Shown: positions 57,083 to 64,000 of the stretch, one piece after another
How the letters are laid out: the number at the start of each line of letters is the position of its first letter
Position numbering within the stretch: the stretch's first letter is position 1
Source of the DNA: Streptomyces sp. ATexAB-D23
GTDB taxonomy: Bacteria; Actinomycetota; Actinomycetes; Streptomycetales; Streptomycetaceae
Direction of reading: 5' to 3'
Length of the DNA stretch: 64,000 bases
NCBI RefSeq assembly: GCF_000373645.1
Contig: NZ_KB892015.1
Location: 63,942 to 127,941 of the forward strand
Position numbers and translations under genes: made by a program
Notes under the pieces: model-generated
The model's input: the letters and a program-made list of their open reading frames with translations, nothing else
Told to the model about the DNA's origin: nothing
Database searches by the model: none

Positions 57083-59965
57083 GTGCACAGCCTCCCTGCC
57101 GTTTCGCTCGCCGAGATCTCCGCACTCACCGGCTGTTCCGTGGTCTTCCTGCCCTCGGACCCCTCCCGCACCGGCCGCTTCGCCTTCTGGCGCCCCGACG
57201 GCTGCGGCCTGCCCGACGGCCCCGGGGAAGCCGGGGAGCTGACCGTGGCCGGTGCCGACGATCTCCCGTACGAGGTACCGGCCCGCCTGCTGCCGGTGCG
57301 CGACGCGCTCCCCGTACTGACGCGCGCGCGTGCGGCGGCCGAGGCGTCCGCATCGATGGCGTTCTGGGGCGCGGCGGGGCTGCTGGCCCTCCAGTTCGCG
57401 GCCCGGGGTCTGCTCCTGCCTGGTCTGAGCGCGACGGACCACGACACCTGGCGGGCCGGGCCGCTGACCGCCGACGACCAGACCCGCATCCGCACCCTGG
57501 CCGCGTCCATGCCGCCCACCGCCCACGCGGTCCCCCTCGACACGACCGCTCGGCCGCTGCTCCTGCCCGAACCGGAATGGCTGGTGCGGGCGTTCCTCGA
57601 CGCGGTCGCGGACTGCCTGCCCAGGACGCCCGCCGCTTCCCTCGCCGCGGGCGGTACCGCGTTCACCGCACGGGCGCCGCAACTCGTTCCCGGCCATCGC
57701 GCGTGGGCCGCCGATGTCGCGGCCGGTCATGACGCGGGGGTCCGGCTGTCGCTGCGCGTGGAGGTGTCGGGCCTCGACCGGGACGACACGTCCGCGGGGC
57801 CGTCGTTCCGGGTGGTTCCGCAGATCCACAGTGTCAGCGATCCGGCCGTGGTCGCCGACGCCGCCGAGATCTGGGCCGGCGGCGGCCCGGCGGCGACGGC
57901 CTTCGGCCCGCGCGTCCGGATGGACGCCCTGCTGATGCTGCGCCGGGCCGCCCGCGCCTGGCCGCCGCTGACGCCCCTGCTGTCGGCGGCCGTCCCCGAC
58001 GCGGTGGAGCCGGCCGACGAGGAGATCACCGAACTGCTGGGGCCCGCCTCACGGGCGCTGGCCGCGACGGGCGTACAGGTGCACTGGCCCCGGGAGCTGA
58101 CCGCCCGCAGACTCACGGCCCGCGCGGTGATCGGACCGGACGGCGAGGACGGCGACGTGCCCGGGAAGCAGTCGCGTTCCGCGTCGGATGCCGTGCCGCT
58201 GCTGTCCTCCGACGCCCTGCTGGCCTTCGACTGGTGGTTCGCGCTCGGGGACCAGAAGCTCAGCCGGGAGGAGCTCGACCGGCTGGCCGAGGCGGGCCGT
58301 CCGCTGGTGCGGCTGCGCGACCAGTGGGTGCTGATCGACCCCGACGAGGCGCGCCGCGCCCGGGAGACCCAGGACCGCAAGGTGACCCCGATCGACGCCC
58401 TCGGCGCGGTCCTGACGGGTTCCACCGAGGTCGACGGCCGCCGGGTCGAGGTCCGGGCGACCGGCTGGCTGGAGCGGCTGCGCGAGCGGGTCTCCGACCC
58501 CGCCTCGCAACAGGACGGCGGCGGGGAGCCGGCGGTCGGTCAGCCGGCCGCGCTCACCGCGACGCTTCGGGACTACCAGCTCCGCGGCCTGAACTGGCTG
58601 CACACCATGACCTCGCTCGGACTCGGCGGGTGTCTCGCCGACGACATGGGGCTCGGCAAGACCATCACCCTGATCGCCCTGCATCTGCACCGCCAGAGCC
58701 TGGACGGCGCCGCCGGGCCCACCCTCGTGGTCTGCCCGACCTCGCTGATGGGCAACTGGCAGCGGGAGATCGAGAAGTTCGCCCCGGGCACCCCGGTACG
58801 CCGCTTCCACGGCGCCGCCCGCGGCCCGGACGACCTGGCGGGTTCCGGGTTCGTCCTCACCACGTACGGGACGATGCGGCTGGACGCCCCGAAGCTCGCC
58901 GCCGCGGAGTGGGGCATGGTCGTCGCGGACGAGGCGCAGCACGTGAAGAACCCGTACTCGGCGACGGCCCGCGCCCTGCGCACCATCGGCGCGAAGGCGC
59001 GCGTGGCCCTGACCGGCACCCCGGTGGAGAACAACCTGTCCGAGCTGTGGGCGATCCTCGACTGGACGACCCCCGGGCTGCTGGGGCGGCTCGGCACGTT
59101 CCGCACCCGCTACGCGCGCGCGGTCGAGGGCGGCGACCCCGCGGCCGCAGAGCGGCTCGGCGCGCTGGTGCGTCCGTTCCTGCTGCGCCGGCGCAAGTCC
59201 GACCCCGGCATCGCCCCGGAGCTGCCGCCGAAGACCGAGACGGACCGGGCGGTGTCGCTGACGGCCGAACAGGCGGGGCTGTACGAGGCGGTGGTGCGGG
59301 AGACGCTCGCGGCGATCGCCGAGGCCGACGGCATGGCCAGGCGGGGTCTCGTGGTGAAGCTGCTGACCTCGCTCAAGCAGATCTGCAACCACCCGGCGCA
59401 GTACCTCAAGGAGGAGGAGCCGCGCATCGCGGGCCGCTCCGGAAAGCTGGAACTGCTCGACGAACTGCTGGACACGATCGTGGCGGAGGGGGCGGGGGTC
59501 CTCGTGTTCACCCAGTACGTCGGGATGGCCCGGCTGCTCGAACGGCATCTGGCGGCGCGTGGGATCAGCACCCAGTTCCTGCACGGCGGCACGCCGGTCG
59601 CCGCGCGGGAGGCGATGGTGAACCGGTTCCAGGCGGGGGCCGAGCCCGTCTTCCTGCTGTCGCTCAAGGCGGCGGGCACGGGGCTCAATCTGACCCGGGC
59701 GGGCCATGTGGTGCACTTCGACCGCTGGTGGAATCCGGCGGTGGAGGCACAGGCCACCGACCGCGCGTACCGCATCGGGCAGACACAGCCGGTGCAGGTC
59801 CACCGGCTGATCGCCGAGGGCACGATCGAGGACCGGATCGCGGACATGCTCGCCCGCAAGCAGGGGCTGGCGGACGCGGTGCTGGGCTCCGGCGAGAGCG
59901 CCCTGACCGAGCTGAGCGACGCGGAACTGGCCGATCTGGTGGAACTCCGAGGGGGGACTCGATGA
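57083..59965 (+). CDS. SNF2/RapA-type DEAD-like helicase
   Basis: A 960-aa Snf2-family ATPase. A large N-terminal region (about 1-480) of unknown fold precedes the SNF2 core: motif I DDMGLGKT (about 520-530), VADEAQHVKN (DEAQ box, about 616), TGTPVENNLSELW, then the helicase C domain with VFTQYVGMARLLERHL, LHGGTPVAAREAMVNRFQ, LSLKAAGTGLNLT and RAYRIGQTQPVQVHRL. It remodels or moves on DNA, perhaps in repair or transcription. GTG at 57083 is chosen; a longer frame from 56870 would run through the promoter region. Its stop overlaps the SWIM gene start, so the two act as a pair. Confidence 0.85.
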   Translation: MHSLPAVSLAEISALTGCSVVFLPSDPSRTGRFAFWRPDGCGLPDGPGEAGELTVAGADDLPYEVPARLLPVRDALPVLTRARAAAEASASMAFWGAAGLLALQFAARGLLLPGLSATDHDTWRAGPLTADDQTRIRTLAASMPPTAHAVPLDTTARPLLLPEPEWLVRAFLDAVADCLPRTPAASLAAGGTAFTARAPQLVPGHRAWAADVAAGHDAGVRLSLRVEVSGLDRDDTSAGPSFRVVPQIHSVSDPAVVADAAEIWAGGGPAATAFGPRVRMDALLMLRRAARAWPPLTPLLSAAVPDAVEPADEEITELLGPASRALAATGVQVHWPRELTARRLTARAVIGPDGEDGDVPGKQSRSASDAVPLLSSDALLAFDWWFALGDQKLSREELDRLAEAGRPLVRLRDQWVLIDPDEARRARETQDRKVTPIDALGAVLTGSTEVDGRRVEVRATGWLERLRERVSDPASQQDGGGEPAVGQPAALTATLRDYQLRGLNWLHTMTSLGLGGCLADDMGLGKTITLIALHLHRQSLDGAAGPTLVVCPTSLMGNWQREIEKFAPGTPVRRFHGAARGPDDLAGSGFVLTTYGTMRLDAPKLAAAEWGMVVADEAQHVKNPYSATARALRTIGAKARVALTGTPVENNLSELWAILDWTTPGLLGRLGTFRTRYARAVEGGDPAAAERLGALVRPFLLRRRKSDPGIAPELPPKTETDRAVSLTAEQAGLYEAVVRETLAAIAEADGMARRGLVVKLLTSLKQICNHPAQYLKEEEPRIAGRSGKLELLDELLDTIVAEGAGVLVFTQYVGMARLLERHLAARGISTQFLHGGTPVAAREAMVNRFQAGAEPVFLLSLKAAGTGLNLTRAGHVVHFDRWWNPAVEAQATDRAYRIGQTQPVQVHRLIAEGTIEDRIADMLARKQGLADAVLGSGESALTELSDAELADLVELRGGTR

Positions 59966-61308
59966 GGGACGGATACGGGGCGGACGTCTTCGCCGACGGG
60001 GGCGACGGCGACGAGCGGGATGACACGCCTTCCGGTCCGGAGCGCACCTTCGCCGCCCTGCCCCCGGCACACGGCCGCGGTTTCGCCGACTCCTGGTGGG
60101 GCAGGGCGTGGCTCAAGGCGCTGGAGGACACCGCCCTGGACGGACGGCAGCTCAAGGAAGGGCGCCGGTTCGCCCGCGCGGGCCTGGTCGGTGCCGTTTC
60201 GGTGCGGCCCGGCCGGATCACCGCGGTGGTCCGCGAGCGGGACGGGAGCACGTACCGCAGCGATGTGCTGCTCCAGGAGCTGGACGAGCAGGACTGGGAC
60301 CGCTTCCTGGACATGGCGGTCGAGCAGGCCGGGCACATCGCGGCGCTGCTCGACCGGGAGATGCCGCCGCATCTGGTCGAGGACGCGGCGGCGGCCGGGA
60401 TGGACCTGCTCCCCGGCATCGGCGACCTCGACCCCGAGTGCTCGTGCGAGGCGTGGGACCACTGCCCGCACACCGCGGCCCTCTGCTACCAAGTGGCGCG
60501 GCTGCTGGACCAGGACCCCTTCGTGCTGCTGCTGATGCGGGGGCGCGGTGAGCGGCGGCTGCTGGACGAGCTCCAGGAGCGCATCGCGTCCCTGGCCGGG
60601 GAGCCGGACCCCGCCGCCGCACCCGAGCAGCGGGCCGCGGGCGGCCGTGAGGTGCCCGGCGTGCCGGCGGCGCAGGCGTACGCCGAGGCCGGCATCCTGC
60701 CCGCGCTGCCTGCCCCGCCGGAGCTTCCCGACGCGCCGGGCGCGGCGCCCTCGCTGGACACGGAGACCGATCCGGAGCCCGGGGTGGACCCGGCGGCGCT
60801 GGAGATGCTGGCGACGGACAGCGCGGCGCGGGCTCACCGGATGCTGGCCGACGCGCTGGCACCGGGCCACGATCACCGCCCACCGGAGGCGGAGCCGACG
60901 GTGCAGCAGGACGCGGTGCGGCTGGCCGCCGAGGCGCGCCCCGAACCGTGGATCGTGAAGCGGCTGGCGGCCGGCTCGGGGCGCCCGCGCGCCGGGCTGC
61001 CCGCAGCGGTCGCCGCCTGGCGGTACGGCGGCGCGGCCGCCCTGGCCGTGCTCGACGAGGACCGGGCGCTGGACTCCGGTGTCCTGGTCCGGGCCAGGGC
61101 GCGGCTCGCCGAGGCGTGGGAGGAGGACGAGGCTCCCCGGCTGCGGTCCGAGCGCAACCGCTGGACCTCGGCGGACGGCGGCGTTCAGCTCCGCTACGGC
61201 CCCGACGGGCGCTGGTACCCGTACCGCAAGGAGAACGGGCAGTGGTTCCCGGCGGGTCCGGCCGACGACGATCCGGCGGCGGCGTGGGCGCAGGCCCGCG
61301 GCCTCTGA
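59962..61308 (+). CDS. SWIM zinc-finger protein, coupled to the SNF2 helicase
   Basis: A 448-aa protein. The SWIM zinc finger is CXCX5CXH: Cys160, Cys162, Cys168, His170 in ECSCEAWDHCPH. An N-terminal strand-rich domain (about 30-125: FADSWWGRAWLKALEDTALDG) and a C-terminal extension (about 240-448) flank it. SWIM fingers bind DNA or protein. The ATG overlaps the helicase stop by 4 nt (ATGA), so translation is coupled, and SNF2-SWIM pairs of this kind occur in many actinobacteria; the exact role is not established. Confidence 0.85.
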   Translation: MRDGYGADVFADGGDGDERDDTPSGPERTFAALPPAHGRGFADSWWGRAWLKALEDTALDGRQLKEGRRFARAGLVGAVSVRPGRITAVVRERDGSTYRSDVLLQELDEQDWDRFLDMAVEQAGHIAALLDREMPPHLVEDAAAAGMDLLPGIGDLDPECSCEAWDHCPHTAALCYQVARLLDQDPFVLLLMRGRGERRLLDELQERIASLAGEPDPAAAPEQRAAGGREVPGVPAAQAYAEAGILPALPAPPELPDAPGAAPSLDTETDPEPGVDPAALEMLATDSAARAHRMLADALAPGHDHRPPEAEPTVQQDAVRLAAEARPEPWIVKRLAAGSGRPRAGLPAAVAAWRYGGAAALAVLDEDRALDSGVLVRARARLAEAWEEDEAPRLRSERNRWTSADGGVQLRYGPDGRWYPYRKENGQWFPAGPADDDPAAAWAQARGL

Positions 61309-61562
61309 GGGGGCGCGGGCCGCCGGGAGGGGCGCGCGTCGAAGCTGTGCGCCCCCTCAACGCCCCCTCAACGTCCTCTCCGTGGCAAGGATTTGGGGCT
61401 CCCGCCGTCTTCCGCGACCCGCGCGGCGCCCGTACGGTGGGGCCCGCACATCGCTCGGCCGCACATCGGACAGCGGGTTCCGGTCACCGGACGGGCCGCC
61501 GGCCCCGCGCCCGGCGGCCGGGCCGGCCGGACCCGGATCACCCACCCCCCACAGGAGTACGC

Positions 61563-62153
61563 ATGGACCGCAGAAGAATCCTTCAGGGCGCCGCGGTGGC
61601 CGCGGCGGGAGTACTGCTTCCCCCTTCCGTCCGGGCGACCGCGGCGACGACAGGCGCCACGGACTACCCGTCGGCGCACTGGGTGCCCGCTTCGGCATCC
61701 AACTACACGGTCTCCACGCGCCCTTCGGCGTACCCCGTCCAATACGTCGTCATCCATGTCACGCAGGAGACGTTCTCCGAGGCGGTGGCGATCTTCCAGA
61801 ACCCGGCGAAGCAGGTCTCCGCGCACTACCTGGTGCGTTCGAGTGACGGATACATCAACCAGTGCGTGCGGGAGAAGGACGTCGCCTGGCACGCCGGGAA
61901 CTGGGACTACAACACCCGCAGCATCGGCATCGAGCACGAGGGGTGGGTGGACCAGCCCTCCTACTTCACCGACGCCCTGTACGAGAAGTCGGCACTGCTG
62001 ACGGCCAACGTCTGCGACCGCTACGGCATCCCCAAGGACCGCGCGCACATCCTCGGCCATGTCGAGGTCCCGGGCACCGACCACACAGACCCGGGCCCGC
62101 ACTGGGACTGGACCCGCTACATCCGGATGGTCAATCTCCTCAGCGCGGGCTGA
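61563..62153 (+). CDS. Secreted N-acetylmuramoyl-L-alanine amidase
   Basis: A 196-aa Tat-exported amidase (MDRRRILQGAAVAAAGVLLPPS with RRRI twin-Arg). It is an amidase_2/T7-lysozyme-like domain: YVVIHVTQETFSEAVAIFQNPAKQVSAHYLV, DVAWHAGNWDYNTRSIGIEHEGW, HILGHVEVPGTDHTDPGPHWDW with the Zn-binding His residues and the catalytic region. It cuts the bond between MurNAc and L-alanine in peptidoglycan. ATG at 61563 follows CAGGAGTACGC. A strong terminator follows. Confidence 0.92.
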   Translation: MDRRRILQGAAVAAAGVLLPPSVRATAATTGATDYPSAHWVPASASNYTVSTRPSAYPVQYVVIHVTQETFSEAVAIFQNPAKQVSAHYLVRSSDGYINQCVREKDVAWHAGNWDYNTRSIGIEHEGWVDQPSYFTDALYEKSALLTANVCDRYGIPKDRAHILGHVEVPGTDHTDPGPHWDWTRYIRMVNLLSAG

Positions 62154-62162
62154 GCGCCGCCC

Positions 62163-62202
62163 GGCGGGCGGGGCGGCACGGTCAGCCGGCGCCCCGCCCG
62201 CC
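62163..62202. terminator. Bidirectional terminator between the amidase and XRE-cupin genes
   Basis: 13-bp arms GGCGGGCGGGGCG (62163-62175) and CGCCCCGCCCGCC (62190-62202). The second arm lies inside the last codons of the XRE gene. Confidence 0.75.
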
Positions 62203-62754
62203 GCGCCCCTCCCCCGTGACCGGGCAGCGCACGAAGAGAATGCCTTGCACATCGCCGTCGGGGGCGCCGTAGACATGGGGTTCGTCGGCGCTCCACCGCG
62301 CCGAGGCTCCGGGCCCGACCGTGCTGAGGTCGCCCGGCCGCCCGACGACCGCGGTGCCGGCCAGCACCATCAGGCTCTCGGACGTACCCGGCACATGGGC
62401 CTGGGACTCCTGGACCGCGCCGGCGTGAATGGTCACGCGGAACACATCGGTGACCGCCTCCCCGTCCTCGTACCGCTCCAGCAGGACCGCGGTGACGCCG
62501 CTGCCCGAGACACCCGACCCGTTCCCCGTGAGGACGCCCGGGGGCGCGGGGTCGCTCAGGACCGCGCTGAGCGGGCGGCCGAGGGCGGTGGTGAGGGCGT
62601 ACAGCGTCTCCAGCGTGGGGTTGCGCCGCCCGCTCTCCAGCTCCGAGAGCGTCCCCTTGCCGACCCCGGAGCGCCTGGCCAGCTCCGACAGCGACACGTC
62701 CATGTCGTGGCGCAGGGCCCGCAGCCTGCGCCCGACGTCCTCGTTCAGCCCCAT
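62182..62754 (-). CDS. XRE-cupin regulator, divergent from benE
   Basis: A 190-aa regulator. The N-terminal HTH_3 domain (about 5-60) reads VGRRLRALRHDMDVSLSELARRSGVGKGTLSELESGRRNPTLETLYALTTALG, and a C-terminal cupin-type domain (about 90-180) with FRVTIHAGAVQESQAHVPGTSESLMVLAGTAVVGRPGD may bind a ligand. XRE-cupin proteins often control aromatic-acid uptake or catabolism. It is divergent from BenE and a perfect 18-bp palindrome lies between. ATG at 62754 has GGAG about nine bases upstream. Confidence 0.86.
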   Translation of the reverse strand: MGLNEDVGRRLRALRHDMDVSLSELARRSGVGKGTLSELESGRRNPTLETLYALTTALGRPLSAVLSDPAPPGVLTGNGSGVSGSGVTAVLLERYEDGEAVTDVFRVTIHAGAVQESQAHVPGTSESLMVLAGTAVVGRPGDLSTVGPGASARWSADEPHVYGAPDGDVQGILFVRCPVTGEGRGGRGAG

Positions 62755-62820
62755 CTCCGCCCGCTCCGCTTTCGTGGTTGACGGGCACCGGCCCGTCTCT
62801 TTAGTGTTCCACAAACAGAA

Positions 62821-62838
62821 CGTTCCGTATACGGAACG
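62821..62838. promoter_or_regulatory. 18-bp palindromic operator between the XRE-cupin and benE genes
   Basis: CGTTCCGTATACGGAACG is perfectly palindromic, 25 bp before the benE start. A second, looser half site with GTTC...GAAC lies just to its left. It is the probable operator of the XRE-cupin regulator. Confidence 0.72.
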
Positions 62839-62862
62839 CATGCACCGGGAAGTGGCTCACTC

Positions 62863-64000
62863 ATGCTCGCGATCACCCGCATACGTTCGGCCGCACCCCC
62901 GTCCGCCGTGGCCGCGGGGCTCATCGCCGTCATGGTCGGAGTCACCAGCTCGGCGGCGCTGGTGTTCACCGCCGCGAAGGCCGCCGGGGCCGACGCGCGG
63001 GAGATCTCCTCCTGGATGCTCGCCCTCGGCATCGGCCTCGCCTGCACCTGCGCGGGCCTCTCGCTGCGGTACCGGGCTCCGGTCGTGACCGCGTGGTCGA
63101 CGCCGGGGGCGGCGCTGCTGGCGACCAGCCTGAGCGGGGTCTCCATGCCGCAGGCGGTCGGCGCGTTCATCTTCTCGGGACTGCTCATCCTGGTGAGCGG
63201 GGTGACGGGATGGTTCGCCCGGGTCATGAACCGCATTCCCGTGCCGCTGGCCTCCGCCCTGCTCGCCGGGGTGCTGCTGCGGTTCGGCACGGGTCTCTTC
63301 AGCACCATGCACCACAGCTTCGCCGTCGCGTTCCCGATGTTCGTCGTCTATCTTCTGGGCCGCAGGCTGATGCCCCGTTACGCGGTGCTGCTTGCGCTCG
63401 CCGCCGGGGTGGTGGCCACCGTGTTCACCGGGGGCTGGCAGCCCGACCAGGTCCAGCTCTCGCCGGCCGTACCGGTCTTCACCGCGCCCGAGTTCGACTG
63501 GAAGGTGCTCGTCAGCGTCGGCGCGCCGCTGTTCGTCGTCACGATGGCCTCGCAGAACCTCCCCGGCGTCGCCGTGCTGCGCGGCTCCGGATACGACGTG
63601 CCGGTCTCCCCGCTCATGACGTGGACGGGCGCGGCCAACGCCTTGCTGGCACCCTTCGGGGCCTTCGGGCTCAACCTCGCCGCCATCACCGCCGCCATCT
63701 GCACCGGCGAGGAAGCACACCCGGACCGTGACAAGCGCTATCTGGCAGCTGTCTGGGCGGGGGTCTTCTATCTCTGCGTGGGACTGCTCGGCGCGACCGT
63801 CGCCTCGCTCCTCACCGCGATGCCGCAGGAACTCGTCCTGGCGATCGCGGGGATCGGGCTGCTCGCCACGATCGAGTCCTCGCTGGCATCCGCGCTGGCC
63901 GACAAAACGTCACGCGAGGCCGCCGTCGTCACCTTCCTGGCCACCGCGTCGGGTGTGTCCCTGCTGGGCATCGGCTCCGCCTTCTGGGGGCTGCTCGCCG
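62863..64000 (+). CDS. benE: BenE-family benzoate/H+ symporter, cut by the right edge
   Basis: A BenE-type transporter of 379 visible residues with about 12 hydrophobic segments, ending near the normal length (about 390-400). The sequence SAVAAGLIAVMVGVTSSAALVFTAAKAAGADAREISSWMLALGIGLA, the TM-loop motif VVTAWSTPGAALLATS and MASQNLPGVAVLRGSGYDVPVSPLMTWTGAANALLAPFGAFGLNLAAITAAICTGEEAHPD are typical of the family. It takes up benzoate or a related aromatic acid with a proton. ATG at 62863 follows GGGAAGTGGCTCACTC. Control by the divergent XRE-cupin protein is likely. Confidence 0.9.
   Translation, partial: MLAITRIRSAAPPSAVAAGLIAVMVGVTSSAALVFTAAKAAGADAREISSWMLALGIGLACTCAGLSLRYRAPVVTAWSTPGAALLATSLSGVSMPQAVGAFIFSGLLILVSGVTGWFARVMNRIPVPLASALLAGVLLRFGTGLFSTMHHSFAVAFPMFVVYLLGRRLMPRYAVLLALAAGVVATVFTGGWQPDQVQLSPAVPVFTAPEFDWKVLVSVGAPLFVVTMASQNLPGVAVLRGSGYDVPVSPLMTWTGAANALLAPFGAFGLNLAAITAAICTGEEAHPDRDKRYLAAVWAGVFYLCVGLLGATVASLLTAMPQELVLAIAGIGLLATIESSLASALADKTSREAAVVTFLATASGVSLLGIGSAFWGLLA

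Noticed and set aside
58049..60070. Long minus-strand open frame opposite the SNF2 gene
   Set aside because: Shadow of a strongly conserved helicase core; no ribosome site and no recognisable protein.
1..64000. CRISPR array, prophage or insertion sequence
   Set aside because: No regularly spaced repeats, integrase, transposase or phage structural gene was seen in either strand.

Overview
The window looks like a Streptomyces chromosome. It has very high GC with third-position GC bias, many GTG and TTG starts, AGGAGG-type ribosome sites, GC-rich hairpin terminators, a CebR-type operator, a DasR-like site, an RsrR/NmrA pair, a conservon-type roadblock protein, a TerD protein, DUF6397 and DUF6215 proteins, and two genes with rare TTA (bldA) codons. 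I see no rRNA, tRNA, CRISPR array, prophage or transposase. It reads as an accessory-rich stretch of single genes, short operons and divergent regulator/target pairs.

Left part (1-13.8 kb): an ornithine acetyltransferase cut by the left edge; a secreted GH5-FnIII-CBM2 cellulase behind a perfect CebR box; a PAP2-family membrane enzyme; a translationally coupled MarR/MFS pair; a flavin-reductase remnant; an M20 amidohydrolase; a DUF6215 membrane protein; a double-length AsnC regulator divergent from a DoxX-like protein; a secreted GH25 muramidase with a DasR-like site; and an RsrR-type Rrf2 regulator divergent from an NmrA-like NAD(P)-binding protein.

Glycan region (14-26 kb): a GH71/99-like secreted enzyme (TTA at codon 3), an S9 peptidase, a large GH87 alpha-1,3-glucanase-like enzyme, a methyltransferase, an H1-like DNA-binding protein, a cold-shock protein and a GH27 alpha-galactosidase with a ricin-type CBM. 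The GH71/99-like protein and the GH87 protein carry the same kind of discoidin (F5/8C) module, which suggests a shared polysaccharide target, perhaps fungal alpha-1,3-glucan.

Middle (26-41 kb): an MmyB-type XRE regulator, a divergent stand-alone type III polyketide synthase, DUF2087 and GNAT genes, a streptogrisin-type protease with an 18-bp LacI-type palindrome upstream, a lipoprotein, a carboxylesterase, a MarR regulator with a palindrome at its start, a signal-less GH25 protein, a radical SAM enzyme with a CX8CX2C motif, an SRPBCC protein, a cysteine-rich pentapeptide-repeat protein, a GlcD-type FAD oxidoreductase, two small hypothetical proteins and a 3-hydroxyisobutyryl-CoA hydrolase-like protein.

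Right part (41-64 kb): a PAS-GAF-SpoIIE-HATPase phosphatase, an LAETG sortase substrate, DUF6397, a roadblock protein, an LCP-family cell-wall ligase, TerD, an MMPL exporter divergent from a MarR regulator, an MpaB-type oxygenase, hypothetical proteins, a MOSC protein, a front-end type desaturase, an SNF2 helicase overlapping a SWIM zinc-finger gene, a secreted amidase, and an XRE-cupin regulator divergent from a BenE transporter around a perfect 18-bp palindrome. Secreted hydrolases, cell-wall enzymes and small ligand-responsive regulators dominate. No large biosynthetic cluster is visible.
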